Origin: an uncultured Pseudomonadota bacterium
GTDB lineage: Bacteria > Pseudomonadota > Gammaproteobacteria > Steroidobacterales > Steroidobacteraceae
DNA: 64,000 nucleotides
Assembly: GCA_903884105.1 (NCBI GenBank)
Contig: CAISDJ010000106.1
Coordinates: 1-64,000, forward strand
Reading direction: 5' to 3'
The notes beneath the pieces were generated by a model. That model had not been told where the DNA came from. It did no database searches and saw nothing but the letters and a program-made list of their open reading frames with translations. The first letter of the stretch is position 1. Each line of letters starts with the position of its first letter. The position numbers and the translations under genes were made by a program. Below, piece by piece: positions 46,787 to 56,404 of this stretch.

Positions 46787-46897
46787 ATGAGCCTCCAGAA
46801 GACCAATGGAGCGGTCGCACTCAAGGCCGCCGATTGGCTGTATGAGCGGCTCATCTTCGCAAGCCTTTTGAGATTGCCGCAGTTCCGGGAGAGCTGA
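46787..46897 (+). CDS. Possible 36-residue leader peptide upstream of fimV
   Basis: A short open frame starts at ATG 46787 and ends TGA at 46895-46897, its last base being the first base of the fimV start codon. The product is basic and partly hydrophobic (AADWLYERLIFASLLRLPQF). There is no strong ribosome binding site (AAG, 10 bp upstream). The exact overlap suggests translational coupling, but chance is not excluded. It is too short for family assignment. Confidence 0.3.
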   Translation: MSLQKTNGAVALKAADWLYERLIFASLLRLPQFRES

Positions 46898-49824
46898 TGA
46901 GAAGACACATCCCGCGCCTCCTGCTGATTGGCGCCCTCTTGTCACCGTCGACCCCGTACGCATTGGGGCTCGGGGATATTCGACTGAATTCGGCGCTGAA
47001 CCAGCCGTTTGACGCCGAAATCGACCTGCTGTCTGCCACGGCGGAGGAGTTGTCGTCGCTGCAGGTGGGGCTTGCCAATGCCGAGACGTTCACCCGCTAT
47101 GGGCTGGATCGTCCCGCGTTCCTCGCGAGCTTCACTTTCCGGGTAACTCGCGCTGCCGATGGAAGGACTGTCCTGCGGGTCGTGTCGTCGCCGTCTGTTA
47201 CCGAGCCTTTCGTCACCCTGCTGGTTGAAGCGAGCTGGTCGCGTGGGCGGTTGCTGCGGGAATACACTGTGCTGCTCGATCCGCCGGTCTTCACGCCGGG
47301 CTCGACGACTGCCGCTGCGCCGGTCGCCGCGCCCAGGGCGGGTGCTCCCGCCGGTGGTGCCATTGAGCGCCCTCTGGCGCCTGCACCCGCTCAGCCAGAC
47401 CAGCCGGTGGCCCCAGCCCAGCAAACGCAATCCGCTTCGATCGGGGACAGCCACCGGGTGCAACGAAACGAGACCCTGTGGCAAATCGCGAGCCGCATCC
47501 GCCCTGGATCCATTCGCGTCATCAATCAGACGATGATCGCGCTGTACCGGGCCAACCCGGCCGCTTTCGAATCAAATATCAATGAGTTGCGTGCTGGAAG
47601 TCTGCTGCGCGTACCCACGTCGGGTGAGATCGAGGCCATTGCCCAGACGCAGGCTGCGGCTGAAGTCGCCGAGCAGTACCGGAGCTGGCGGGGTGCGGTT
47701 GGCGCTGCGCCTCAGGAAGGCGGGCGGTTACGGCTCGTGATTCCCACTGAATCCAGTGGTTCACCATCCACTGGAACCCCGCCTGCCGGGAACCCGGAAG
47801 GGCTCAGACAGCAAGTAGCGACGCTCGAGGGACGGCTGGCTGAAGCCCAGAGATTGCTTGACCTCAAGAATGCCGAGCTGGCCGATATGCAACGCCGTCT
47901 GGGTCAGCGAGCTGAGCCGGCAGCGCCCGCCGCACCCACGGCGCCGGAAGCACCTGCTCCGCAGCTTGCCCCCGCCGAACCTGCAGCTGCAGCTGCAGCT
48001 GAGCCAGCCGCGGCAACACCACCACCGGCAGCCGAACCGCCTGTTCAGCAACCTGCGAAGTCCGTGCGTGCTGCCAAGCCTGAACCTGAACCGTCGATCC
48101 TCGACCTTCTCGCACAGTATTGGTGGGCCTTGGCCGGTCTCGGGGTAGCGCTGGTAGCGGGGCTGGCCCTCTATTTCCGCAGCCGCCGATCCGTCGATAT
48201 CGACGAGGCGGTCGAGATGACGCCGACCGACTTTGGTAGCGGAATAATGACCTCGCCCCATTGGGCCAGACCACGGGCGCGGGAGAGCGCCTTCGTTGTC
48301 GAGGAAGGTGGCGATGCGAATGACACGGCGGAGATTCAATCGATACGCAAGCCCGCGTCCGCGGGTGCCTTGCGCAGCGTCGAGGCGGCCGCGGCGGTTG
48401 CCACAACTGCCGACGACACACTGAGCAGCGAAACGGCCGTCCATTTTGACCAGCAGGATGCGCTGGCCGAAGCCGATTTCCATATGGCCTATGGTCTCTA
48501 CGACCAGGCGGCGGATCTCGTGAAGATCGCGATCGAGCGCCAGCCCGATCGGCGCGATCTGCGGCTCAAGCTGCTTGAGATCTTTTTCGTCTGGGGCAAC
48601 AAGGAACTCTTCCTGGATAGCGCCCGCCACCTCTACGAGACCCGCGATGCGGCAGAGCCTGGCGAGTGGGACAAGATCCGCATCATGGGCCGGCAGATCA
48701 GTCCGGACGATGCCATGTTCCAGGGTGATGCCGGGATGCCACTTTCAACCGACGTCGTCGACCTCAATCTCGAGGGCGGCGAGAATCGCGTCGATATGGA
48801 CCTTTTTGGGCCCGATGCCGGTGAAGAGGGCAAGCTCGACATGGACTTCACCGACGGTGATGCCTCCAAGGGTGAGTGGTCAAGCAGCGACTCGGGCATC
48901 GATTTTCTGCTCGACGAGCCTCGGCGCGGTGCCGATGAGGATCCCACGCGGGAGATCGACTCCAATGCGCGCACTCAGGAAACGCCGACGATCGAATCGC
49001 CGTATCTGGCTGACCGTGCGTCGCAGACCATTCGCGAGCAGGTGGACAAGCAGGCTATTGCCCGCGTGTCGTCCGGAGTGGACCAGACGGCAGAGCTGTC
49101 ACTGGATGACCTGGGACTGGATGTCAGTTCGTTCGAGGACACGGGATCGCCGCTTGAAACCGAGGCTTTGGATCAGACCGGGGAGCGCCCAATGGGGGGC
49201 TTCGATCTCGGCCAGAACATCGACGATGACGCGACCCGTCTTGCGGATCACTCTTTCATCGGCAGCTACGATCGTACTGTGGAATCTCCTCGTCCCTCGG
49301 GGCTGCGCGAAGAGGGCACCGGGACCGTAGTGCTCCGCGAGTCCGATAGCGACACCGTGGAGCGTCCCCGTGCGTACGTTGGCGCCACTGCACGGATGAA
49401 GGCGGTGGATTTCGATCTCGATTCGCTGTCGGGAGAGCTGGACGCGGGCCTCGTTGGCGATACCGTCAAGCGCGATGGCGCTCCCGCTGCGCTGCTCGAT
49501 GATTTTTCGGGCGATGTTTTTGGTCCTGGCGGCACCGCCGAGGTCAAGCAGCTCGACGAGGTCAGCCTGGACCTCGATGTCGGTGGCTTTGCGGAAGAAA
49601 CGGACCGCGAGCCGACGAAGACCGAGTTCATCACCTCCATGATGGACATGCCGGAGCTTGAGCCTGTGACCATGAGCGAAGTGGGCACGAAGCTGGATCT
49701 GGCTCGCGCTTACATGGATATGGGCGATCCCGACGGTGCACGCAGCATTCTCGAGGAAGTGTTGCAGGAAGGCAGCACTAACCAGAAGCAGGAAGCCGAG
49801 CGGCTGCTCGATTCGATCCGCTAG
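46897..49824 (+). CDS. fimV: FimV-type peptidoglycan-binding motility protein
   Basis: The 975-residue FimV homologue supports type IV pilus assembly and twitching. An N-terminal signal segment (RHIPRLLLIGALLSPSTPYA) leads into the FimV domain (LGDIRLNSALNQPFDAEIDL). A LysM motif follows near 187 (HRVQRNETLWQIASRI), then a coiled coil and an Ala/Pro-rich linker, one transmembrane helix near 408-428 (WWALAGLGVALVAGLALYF), a long acidic cytoplasmic region and the conserved C-terminal TPR-like cap (LDLARAYMDMGDPDGARSIL). This agrees with FimX being encoded 8 kb away. Confidence 0.9.
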   Translation: MRRHIPRLLLIGALLSPSTPYALGLGDIRLNSALNQPFDAEIDLLSATAEELSSLQVGLANAETFTRYGLDRPAFLASFTFRVTRAADGRTVLRVVSSPSVTEPFVTLLVEASWSRGRLLREYTVLLDPPVFTPGSTTAAAPVAAPRAGAPAGGAIERPLAPAPAQPDQPVAPAQQTQSASIGDSHRVQRNETLWQIASRIRPGSIRVINQTMIALYRANPAAFESNINELRAGSLLRVPTSGEIEAIAQTQAAAEVAEQYRSWRGAVGAAPQEGGRLRLVIPTESSGSPSTGTPPAGNPEGLRQQVATLEGRLAEAQRLLDLKNAELADMQRRLGQRAEPAAPAAPTAPEAPAPQLAPAEPAAAAAAEPAAATPPPAAEPPVQQPAKSVRAAKPEPEPSILDLLAQYWWALAGLGVALVAGLALYFRSRRSVDIDEAVEMTPTDFGSGIMTSPHWARPRARESAFVVEEGGDANDTAEIQSIRKPASAGALRSVEAAAAVATTADDTLSSETAVHFDQQDALAEADFHMAYGLYDQAADLVKIAIERQPDRRDLRLKLLEIFFVWGNKELFLDSARHLYETRDAAEPGEWDKIRIMGRQISPDDAMFQGDAGMPLSTDVVDLNLEGGENRVDMDLFGPDAGEEGKLDMDFTDGDASKGEWSSSDSGIDFLLDEPRRGADEDPTREIDSNARTQETPTIESPYLADRASQTIREQVDKQAIARVSSGVDQTAELSLDDLGLDVSSFEDTGSPLETEALDQTGERPMGGFDLGQNIDDDATRLADHSFIGSYDRTVESPRPSGLREEGTGTVVLRESDSDTVERPRAYVGATARMKAVDFDLDSLSGELDAGLVGDTVKRDGAPAALLDDFSGDVFGPGGTAEVKQLDEVSLDLDVGGFAEETDREPTKTEFITSMMDMPELEPVTMSEVGTKLDLARAYMDMGDPDGARSILEEVLQEGSTNQKQEAERLLDSIR

Positions 49825-49934
49825 ACGACGCCCGGGACTTATCCGGTACAGTTGCCACGGACGGCGAAGGAGCAGACCGCTCTTTCGCCGTTCACCCCCA
49901 GGCGCGCCCAACCCGAGCAGGCTTCTGTTTTTCC

Positions 49935-50735
49935 ATGCCCCGCATTGCCCTCGGTATCGAGTATGACGGCAGCGCTTTTGCCGGCTGGCAGGCGCAGTCG
50001 CATGCGACCGGAATCCAGTCAGTTGTCGAATCTGCCCTCTCCAGCGTCGCAAACCAAGCGGTGGCAGTGACGGCGGCAGGCAGGACCGACGCGGGCGTCC
50101 ATGCGACTTGCCAGGTCGTGCATTTCGATACTGCAGCCGAACGCATCGAGCGCGCCTGGGTGCTCGGCGCCAACACGCAGCTGCGCCCGGATGTGAGCGT
50201 TTTGTGGGCGCGGAACGTCCCGACCGATTTCCACGCCAGGTTCAGCGCGGAGGCGCGCAGTTACCGTTACGTGATCCGCAACTCGGCTGCGCGTCCCTCA
50301 CTGGATCGGGACCGGGTTTGTTGGACGCGAGAGCCGCTCGACTGCCTGCTGATGCATGAGGCAGCGCAGGCGCTCGTGGGCGTTCACGATTTCTCGTCCT
50401 TCCGGGCTGCCGAGTGCCAGTCCCGCACGCCCATCCGTCGCCTGGAATCGATCGCGGTCGCGCGCCATGACACAATGCTGACCATCGACGTGACTGCCAA
50501 CGCGTTCCTTCATCATATGGTCCGCAATATCGCTGGCGTCTTGATCGCGGTTGGTCGGGGGAAGCGTCCCGGCGGGTGGGTCAGGGAAGTGCTCGAAGTC
50601 CGGGATCGAAAATTGGGGGGCGTAACCGCGCCGCCTCAGGGCCTCTATCTCGTCGAGGTCCGGTATCCCGCCGAATTCTTGCTGCCTGCGCAGCCGGGCG
50701 CCACAGCCAGTACACTTGCCGCACGTCGCTGTTAG
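49935..50735 (+). CDS. truA: tRNA pseudouridine(38-40) synthase
   Basis: This 266-residue enzyme modifies U38-U40 in the anticodon arm. The catalytic Asp is in [19 protein letters not shown], and other family blocks are [21 protein letters not shown]-like [13 protein letters not shown], and [11 protein letters not shown] at the end. The order fimV-truA-accD is typical of pseudomonads, except that trpF, usually found between truA and accD, is absent. Confidence 0.95.
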   Translation: MPRIALGIEYDGSAFAGWQAQSHATGIQSVVESALSSVANQAVAVTAAGRTDAGVHATCQVVHFDTAAERIERAWVLGANTQLRPDVSVLWARNVPTDFHARFSAEARSYRYVIRNSAARPSLDRDRVCWTREPLDCLLMHEAAQALVGVHDFSSFRAAECQSRTPIRRLESIAVARHDTMLTIDVTANAFLHHMVRNIAGVLIAVGRGKRPGGWVREVLEVRDRKLGGVTAPPQGLYLVEVRYPAEFLLPAQPGATASTLAARRC

Positions 50736-50782
50736 GCGGTATAGATGCAGCCCATTTCCGGTTCGCCTGCCTGGATAAGAGA

Positions 50783-51670
50783 ATGACCTGGTTCGAAAAA
50801 ATCATCCCTTCGAGGATCAAGACAGAGCGCCGCACCCGATCGGTACCCGAGGGGCTCTGGATGAAGTGCACCGCTTGCGACGCGGTGTTGTACCGCGCCG
50901 AGCTCGAGCGGAACCTGCATGTCTGCCCGAAGTGCTCGCATCACATGCGTATAGGCGGGCGTGAACGCCTCGAATACTTCCTTGATGAGGAGTCATGGGA
51001 AGAGCTCGCGGCCGAGATCGAGCCCGAGGATCCGCTGCGGTTCCGTGATTCGAAGCGCTATCGCGATCGCCTTGTGCAGGCCCAGAAGAGCACCGAGGAG
51101 AAGGATGCGTTGATCGTGATGGCAGGCAAGCTGAAGGGCCTTGAAGTCGTCGCCGGTGCGTTCGAATTCCGTTTCCTCGGGGGCTCGATGGGGTCGGTTG
51201 TCGGCGAGCGTTTCGTTCGAGCGGTGGACTACTGCCTGGCGCATCGCACACCCCTGATCTGCTTTTCTGCCAGCGGCGGCGCCCGTATGCAGGAGGCCCT
51301 CTATTCGCTGTTGCAGATGGCAAAGACCAGTGCTGCGCTCTCGCGCCTGGCGGCAGCCGGGCTCCCTTATATCTCCGTACTGACGGATCCCACCACGGGC
51401 GGTGTGTCGGCAAGTTTCGCCATGCTCGGTGACGTCAATATCGGTGAGCCCAAGGCGCTGATCGGGTTCGCTGGCCCGCGGGTTATCCAGCAAACCGTGC
51501 GGGAGACGTTGCCAGAGGGTTTCCAGCGCAGCGAGTTTCTGCTGGACCACGGCGCCATCGACATGATCCTGGACCGGCGCGACATGCGCGACCGGATTGC
51601 CGGCCTGCTATACATGTTCATGGGCAAGCCCGCTCCGGAAATGGTCGGGTTGAAGGAAACGGAAGTCTGA
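50783..51670 (+). CDS. accD: Acetyl-CoA carboxylase carboxyltransferase subunit beta
   Basis: The 295-residue subunit transfers carboxyl from biotin to acetyl-CoA in fatty acid synthesis. It has the N-terminal zinc ribbon ([20 protein letters not shown] and CPKC) and the carboxyltransferase fold (ISASGGAR-like [33 protein letters not shown]). The ATG at 50783 ([12 protein letters not shown]) matches the family; the frame is open further upstream into truA but that part is not conserved. It is followed by folC after 47 bp. Confidence 0.95.
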   Translation: MTWFEKIIPSRIKTERRTRSVPEGLWMKCTACDAVLYRAELERNLHVCPKCSHHMRIGGRERLEYFLDEESWEELAAEIEPEDPLRFRDSKRYRDRLVQAQKSTEEKDALIVMAGKLKGLEVVAGAFEFRFLGGSMGSVVGERFVRAVDYCLAHRTPLICFSASGGARMQEALYSLLQMAKTSAALSRLAAAGLPYISVLTDPTTGGVSASFAMLGDVNIGEPKALIGFAGPRVIQQTVRETLPEGFQRSEFLLDHGAIDMILDRRDMRDRIAGLLYMFMGKPAPEMVGLKETEV

Positions 51671-51717
51671 CGCGCGCAGAACGCTGCACGTCCACGCCGC
51701 CCGTCCGCGCTACTCCC

Positions 51718-52995
51718 ATGCAGTTCACCCGCCTGGCCGACTGGCTTCGCTGGCAGGAGACGCTGCATCCCCAGGCAATTGACCTCAGTCTTGGTCGCGT
51801 TCAGCGTGTGCTGGCGCGACTTGGGGTGACTTCCGGGCGCCATCCCGTCATCGCTGTCGCGGGCACGAACGGCAAGGGGTCCTGCGTTGCGATGCTTGAG
51901 AGCGTGCTGGCTGCTGCGGGATATCGGGTCGGCGCCTTCACCTCGCCGCACCTTGGCCGCTACAACGAACGGATTCGCGTGGGTGGGGTCGAGGCGTCGG
52001 ATGCATCGGTTGTCGCGGCCTTCGAGCGGATCGAGGTTGCCCGGGACGGCGATACCCTGACATTCTTCGAGTTCAACACGCTTGCGGCACTCCTGATCTT
52101 CGACACTGCCGGCATCGACTGTGCGGTTCTCGAAGTCGGGATGGGCGGGAGGCTCGATGCGGTAAATGTTGTCGATGCGGATGTTGCGCTCATCACATCC
52201 ATCGGTCTCGATCACTGCGAATGGCTGGGACAGACAGTCGAGGCGATCGGGCGCGAGAAGGCGGGGATATTCAGGGCAAACCGGCCCGCTTTCTTCGGCA
52301 GCGGAGCCATGCCCGAGTCGATCCAGGCCACGGCCGATGCGTTGGGTGCGCCACTCAAGCGACTGGGCCGTGATTTCAATTTCGATGCGACGCAATCGGA
52401 ATGGACCTGGTCGCAGGGAGCCCTGCGAATCGAAGGATTGCCGCAGCCTGCTCTTGCCGGCCCGATTCAATATGCGAATGCGGCCTCCGTGATTGCCGTC
52501 GTGCGGGCGCTTGATTCGAGGTTGCCGGTGTCACGAACGGCGCTCAACGCGGGCTTGCGGTCAGTCCGCCTGGCCGGCCGATTTGAAGTGCGTTCCGGCG
52601 TTGTGCCGTGGATCTTTGACGTGGCCCACAACCCTGACGCTGCACGTGTCCTTGCCGAAAACCTGGCGCTGGTGCCTGTCCGGGGTCGTACGATCGCCGT
52701 ATGCGGCATTCTGGGTGACAAGGATATCGCGGCCATTGCGGCCGAACTCAAGGGCCACATCGATACCTGGATCCTTGCCGGACTCCCGGGGCCGCGCGCG
52801 TCCAGTGTTCGCGACTTGCAGGCGCGGCTCGAGAAGGTCGGCGTCGCGGTGCAGGACTGTGCACATGACGTAGTTGCCGCCTGTAGCCTCGCGAGAGCGG
52901 CGGCACGGCCGGGTGACCGCATCGTTGTGTTCGGATCATTCCTGACCGTCGGCCCGGCTCGCGAATGGCATGCGAGCCTGTCGGCACCCCTCTGA
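51718..52995 (+). CDS. folC: Dihydrofolate synthase/folylpolyglutamate synthase
   Basis: The 425-residue Mur-ligase-type enzyme adds glutamates to folates. It carries AVAGTNGKGSCVAMLESVL for ATP binding, SPHLGRYNERIRV, VLEVGMGGRLDAVNVVD and the C-terminal WIFDVAHNPDAARVLAE. The length is normal. In pseudomonads it is followed directly by a SPOR-domain gene; here a repeat element of about 325 bp has been placed between them. Confidence 0.95.
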   Translation: MQFTRLADWLRWQETLHPQAIDLSLGRVQRVLARLGVTSGRHPVIAVAGTNGKGSCVAMLESVLAAAGYRVGAFTSPHLGRYNERIRVGGVEASDASVVAAFERIEVARDGDTLTFFEFNTLAALLIFDTAGIDCAVLEVGMGGRLDAVNVVDADVALITSIGLDHCEWLGQTVEAIGREKAGIFRANRPAFFGSGAMPESIQATADALGAPLKRLGRDFNFDATQSEWTWSQGALRIEGLPQPALAGPIQYANAASVIAVVRALDSRLPVSRTALNAGLRSVRLAGRFEVRSGVVPWIFDVAHNPDAARVLAENLALVPVRGRTIAVCGILGDKDIAAIAAELKGHIDTWILAGLPGPRASSVRDLQARLEKVGVAVQDCAHDVVAACSLARAAARPGDRIVVFGSFLTVGPAREWHASLSAPL

Positions 52996-53015
52996 TCGTC
53001 TCGCCCGTTATACTT

Positions 53016-53340
53016 AGGGAATCTCTGCTTGACCTATACGCGCTCGCGACGGCGAGCCCCACGTTGAGTAGGACTTGGGTGCAGGGCGAGGTCGCGATGA
53101 CCGCCGTGTACTCTAGGTACATAAGGGGAGTGCAACGCTGCCATGCACCCAATTCTGAAAGAAGTGGGGATCCCGTCCCGATCAAGGAATAAATAGCCTT
53201 CAATGGGTTGCGCCTCTAATCGCCTGCTGCGTCGTTACGGACCTTGTCAATATTCCCGATATTGCCTGCGGCCCGATGTCTTGCTAGCCAAGCGATTGGA
53301 GACGCAACGCGAGTGCGTATAGGTCAAGCAGAGGTTTCCT
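53016..53340. mobile_element. MITE-like element with 33-bp terminal inverted repeats
   Basis: The ends 53016-53048 and 53308-53340 are inverted copies of each other, with three mismatches in 33 bp by eye (shared core CTCTGCTTGACCTATACGC). Both outer edges carry the dinucleotide TA (53015-53016 and 53340-53341), consistent with a TA target duplication of the IS630/mariner type. The inside contains no convincing gene but several short palindromes. The block begins 20 bp after folC and ends immediately before the SPOR gene, whose ribosome binding site (AGAGG) lies in the right repeat. I see no transposase, so movement would need help in trans. Confidence 0.7.
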
Positions 53341-53341
53341 A

Positions 53342-54034
53342 GTGGATACCCATTTAAAAGAGCGTCTTGTTGGTGCGGCCGTGCTGGTGGCGGTGGCCGT
53401 TATCCTCATCCCGGAGCTGCTGTCTGGCCCCTCCGATCGCAAGGCAGATGCGGCTGGTGGCGATCGCGTTGCCGAAGAGGGCGGAGTCAGGACGTACACG
53501 ATCGATCTTGGGCAGCGGGCGCGCTCCGGTGCGAATGAGGCGGTCCCCACTGAGGTCGTGGCGGCGGCTGTGGAAGAGACGCCAGCGCCGCCGCCAGAAG
53601 TGCCCCCCGAAGCCAGTCTGCTGGTTGCAGTCCCTGCTCCGGAGCAGCAATCAGTTGCCAAGTCGCCGGCCGCAGGGGTTGTCCCGGAGCCACCCCCTGT
53701 CGAGCGGCCTGTGGCGGTCGCCAACGCTCAACAGGCTTCGCCGCCGCCTACCGTGCGGGGGCAGGAAACGCCGGTTACCGCGCGCTCGTCGGGCGTCCAA
53801 AACCAGCCGTGGGTCGTTCAGGTCGGCAGTTTTTCGAAGCAAGCAACGGCCGACAAGTTGAGCCAGGATCTCAAGCGACGTGGGTATGCCAGTTTCGTCG
53901 TGCCTTTCAAGCCTGGCGCACAAACGCTTTACAGAGTCAGGGTCGGGCCGATGCGGGAGCGGGGCGAGGCCGATGCCATCGTGCAAAAGCTCAAGCGTGA
54001 AGGGACGGCGGCGAAGGTCGTCGCAAACGGCTGA
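53342..54034 (+). CDS. dedD: SPOR-domain protein (DedD-like)
   Basis: The 230-residue protein has a short cytoplasmic N-terminus, one transmembrane helix (LVGAAVLVAVAVILIPELL), a Pro/Ala-rich periplasmic linker (about 60-150) and a C-terminal SPOR domain (WVVQVGSFSKQATADKL, TLYRVRVGPMRERGEADAIV) that binds denuded septal peptidoglycan. This is the DedD layout. The GTG start abuts the repeat element; its Shine-Dalgarno appears to be within the element. Confidence 0.85.
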   Translation: MDTHLKERLVGAAVLVAVAVILIPELLSGPSDRKADAAGGDRVAEEGGVRTYTIDLGQRARSGANEAVPTEVVAAAVEETPAPPPEVPPEASLLVAVPAPEQQSVAKSPAAGVVPEPPPVERPVAVANAQQASPPPTVRGQETPVTARSSGVQNQPWVVQVGSFSKQATADKLSQDLKRRGYASFVVPFKPGAQTLYRVRVGPMRERGEADAIVQKLKREGTAAKVVANG

Positions 54035-54186
54035 GTGCCCCCCTGCCCATTGCTTCCCGGAGTCGGGCCTGTTCAGGAATTCCACTAGGCAGGCGATGCC
54101 GCTCCCTTGCGGGTAGGTGTTCGCTTCTCAAGCAGGGCGTTGTTCGCAGAATCGACTCCGGTCGCAGCCGAAGCGACGGACGAGTC

Positions 54187-54195
54187 TGCTAGAAT
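54187..54195 (+). promoter_or_regulatory. Putative extended -10 promoter of cvpA-purF
   Basis: TGCTAGAAT lies 58 bp before the cvpA start codon and is identical to the string upstream of parE. No good -35 hexamer is seen, as expected for an extended -10 promoter. Confidence 0.4.
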
Positions 54196-54252
54196 TCGCG
54201 CGGTCTTGAGTCGAACCCCGATTCCCGCCAGACGTCACAGCAGGACTACCGG

Positions 54253-54762
54253 ATGAATGGTGCTGATTATTTGATTCTCGGCGTCCTCGTCCTGTCGATG
54301 CTGCTGGGCTTCTTTCGCGGATTCCTGCGCGAAGCGATCTCCCTGATCGCATGGCTCGGGGGTACCTGGCTTGCCTGGCGGTACGCCTATCTTGTTGAAC
54401 CGTACCTTGGTGGGGCGCTGGCCCATCACCCTGCAAAGGTCTGGGTGGCCAGGTCCTTGGTGTTGGTCGCTGCCATCCTCGCGGGATGGTTGCTCGCCGC
54501 CCTCCTCGGGTATCTGATCAGGCCAGGTCTCAGTCTCGTAGTCGACCGTCTGCTCGGCATGTTTTTCGGTGTCGTTCGCGGCGCGGTCATCCTGTCGGTA
54601 CTCGTTATCCTGGCCCAGTTGGTCAAGCTTGACGATGTGGACTGGTGGAAGGAGTCCCGCATGATGCCCAAGCTCGTCGACCTCGCCAGCTGGGTTCAGG
54701 CATTTGCGGACGCCGGCAGCGACTATCTCGAATCGTCTCGCGGCGCAGCTACGGGGGCCTGA
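54253..54762 (+). CDS. cvpA: CvpA family membrane protein
   Basis: This 169-residue inner-membrane protein has four hydrophobic helices, starting [27 protein letters not shown]. The family member in E. coli is needed for colicin V export and bile tolerance. The gene is placed just before purF here as in E. coli (5 bp gap), so the two are co-transcribed. Confidence 0.92.
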   Translation: MNGADYLILGVLVLSMLLGFFRGFLREAISLIAWLGGTWLAWRYAYLVEPYLGGALAHHPAKVWVARSLVLVAAILAGWLLAALLGYLIRPGLSLVVDRLLGMFFGVVRGAVILSVLVILAQLVKLDDVDWWKESRMMPKLVDLASWVQAFADAGSDYLESSRGAATGA

Positions 54763-54767
54763 ACTTT

Positions 54768-56279
54768 ATGTGTGGAATCGTCGGCATCGTCGGGTCCGGC
54801 CCCGTCAATCAGCGAATTTACGACGCGCTCACGGTGCTGCAGCACCGAGGTCAGGATGCCGCTGGCATCATGACCTGCCTTGACGGTGAGGTGTTCATGC
54901 GGAAGAACACCGGGCTCGTCAGGGACGCATTCCAGCAGCGGCACATGCTTGCGCTCAAAGGCAATATCGGCATCGGCCACGTGCGATATCCCACGGCCGG
55001 TTACGACAACTCATCCGAGGCACAGCCCTTCTTCGTCAATTCGCCGTACGGAATCGGGCTTGGTCACAACGGCAACTTGACGAATGCCGTGGAGTTGGCC
55101 GAGGTGCTGGTCCGCGAGGACCGCCGGCATCTGAATACCCAGTCCGACTCTGAGGTGCTACTCAACGTCTTTGCGAGTGAATTGTCGCGTGCCGGCACGC
55201 CGCGCGCCTCGGCGGCGGAGATCTTCTCGGCCCTGACTTCCGTCTACAGGCGTTGCCGCGGTGGCTTCGCCGTCGTGACGCTGATTGTTGGCCATGGCCT
55301 GCTCGGTTTCCGGGATCCGCACGGCATCCGGCCGCTGGTCATTGGTCGTCGAGACACGGACCGGGGCCCGGAGTACATGCTGGCCTCGGAAAGCGTTGCG
55401 CTAGACATGGTCGGCTTCACGCTCGTTCGCGACGTGGCTCCGGGCGAGGCAGTGTTCATCGACGAGCAGGGCCGCTTCTATTCGCAGCAATGCGCGCCGA
55501 TGGCTGCCCACACGCCGTGCATATTCGAGTATGTGTACTTCGCCCGTCCGGACTCGATCATCGACAACATTTCCGTGCACAAGGCGCGGTTGCGTATGGG
55601 CGATCTGCTGGCTGAGAAAATCCGGCGCCTGCGTCCTGACCACGACATCGATGTGATCATTCCGATTCCCGACACGAGCAGGACGGCGGCTGTCCAGGTC
55701 GCCCAGCTTCTCGGCATCAAGTATCGCGAGGGCTTCGTCAAGAACCGCTATATCGGCCGGACGTTCATCATGCCGGGCCAGGAACAGCGGGCGAAGTCCG
55801 TGCGCTCCAAGCTGAATCCGATCGACCTCGAATTCCGCGGCAAGAACGTCATGCTCATCGACGACTCCATCGTGCGTGGAACGACTTCGGCGCAGATCAT
55901 CGACCTTGCTCGTGAAGCGGGGGCGCGCAAGGTGTATTTCGCTTCCGCTGCCCCGCCGGTCCGCTATCCCAACGTGTACGGCATCGATATGCCGGCAGCG
56001 TCGGAACTGGTGGCAGCGGGACGCACGGAGGAAGAAGTGGCGCGCCAGATCGGTGCCGACTGGCTGGTGTACCAGGACATCGAAGACCTTGTTCATGCCT
56101 GCCTGCACCATGACTCCGAGATCAAGACCTTCGATACTTCCTGCTTCTCGGGCGAGTACGTGACCGGCGATGTCACGACCGAATACCTTGCGCGCCTGCA
56201 GGAGCAGCGCTCGGATCAGGCCAAGGCGCAGCGGAAGCACACCCGCAAAGGGTCGCTCAAGGCCGTACGCGCCGTCTGA
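54768..56279 (+). CDS. purF: Amidophosphoribosyltransferase
   Basis: The 503-residue enzyme starts purine synthesis by making phosphoribosylamine from PRPP and glutamine. Cys2 ([10 protein letters not shown]) becomes the N-terminal nucleophile, which fixes the start at 54768. The PRPP loop [14 protein letters not shown] and the glutaminase motifs [11 protein letters not shown] and [11 protein letters not shown] are intact. The C-terminal tail is Lys/Arg-rich. Confidence 0.96.
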   Translation: MCGIVGIVGSGPVNQRIYDALTVLQHRGQDAAGIMTCLDGEVFMRKNTGLVRDAFQQRHMLALKGNIGIGHVRYPTAGYDNSSEAQPFFVNSPYGIGLGHNGNLTNAVELAEVLVREDRRHLNTQSDSEVLLNVFASELSRAGTPRASAAEIFSALTSVYRRCRGGFAVVTLIVGHGLLGFRDPHGIRPLVIGRRDTDRGPEYMLASESVALDMVGFTLVRDVAPGEAVFIDEQGRFYSQQCAPMAAHTPCIFEYVYFARPDSIIDNISVHKARLRMGDLLAEKIRRLRPDHDIDVIIPIPDTSRTAAVQVAQLLGIKYREGFVKNRYIGRTFIMPGQEQRAKSVRSKLNPIDLEFRGKNVMLIDDSIVRGTTSAQIIDLAREAGARKVYFASAAPPVRYPNVYGIDMPAASELVAAGRTEEEVARQIGADWLVYQDIEDLVHACLHHDSEIKTFDTSCFSGEYVTGDVTTEYLARLQEQRSDQAKAQRKHTRKGSLKAVRAV

Positions 56280-56314
56280 ATTCCCCGAGGGAACTCCTGC
56301 ACAGGTTTCGCGAC

Positions 56315-56393
56315 CGCGTTGCGTCTCCAATCTTCTGCTGCGAGGCATCGGCCCGCAGGCGATAGCGGGAATATTGACAAGGTCCGTAACGAC
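56315..56393 (-). repeat. Inverted partial copy of the folC-dedD repeat element
   Basis: About 79 bp match the reverse complement of 53231-53311 at roughly 85 percent by eye, including identical blocks at both ends (GCGTTGCGTCTCCAAT and GACAAGGTCCGTAACGAC). The terminal repeats of the full element are not present here. It lies in the gap between purF and the REC-kinase, ending 12 bp before that gene's start. Confidence 0.7.
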
Positions 56394-56404
56394 AGGGGAG
56401 TCGA

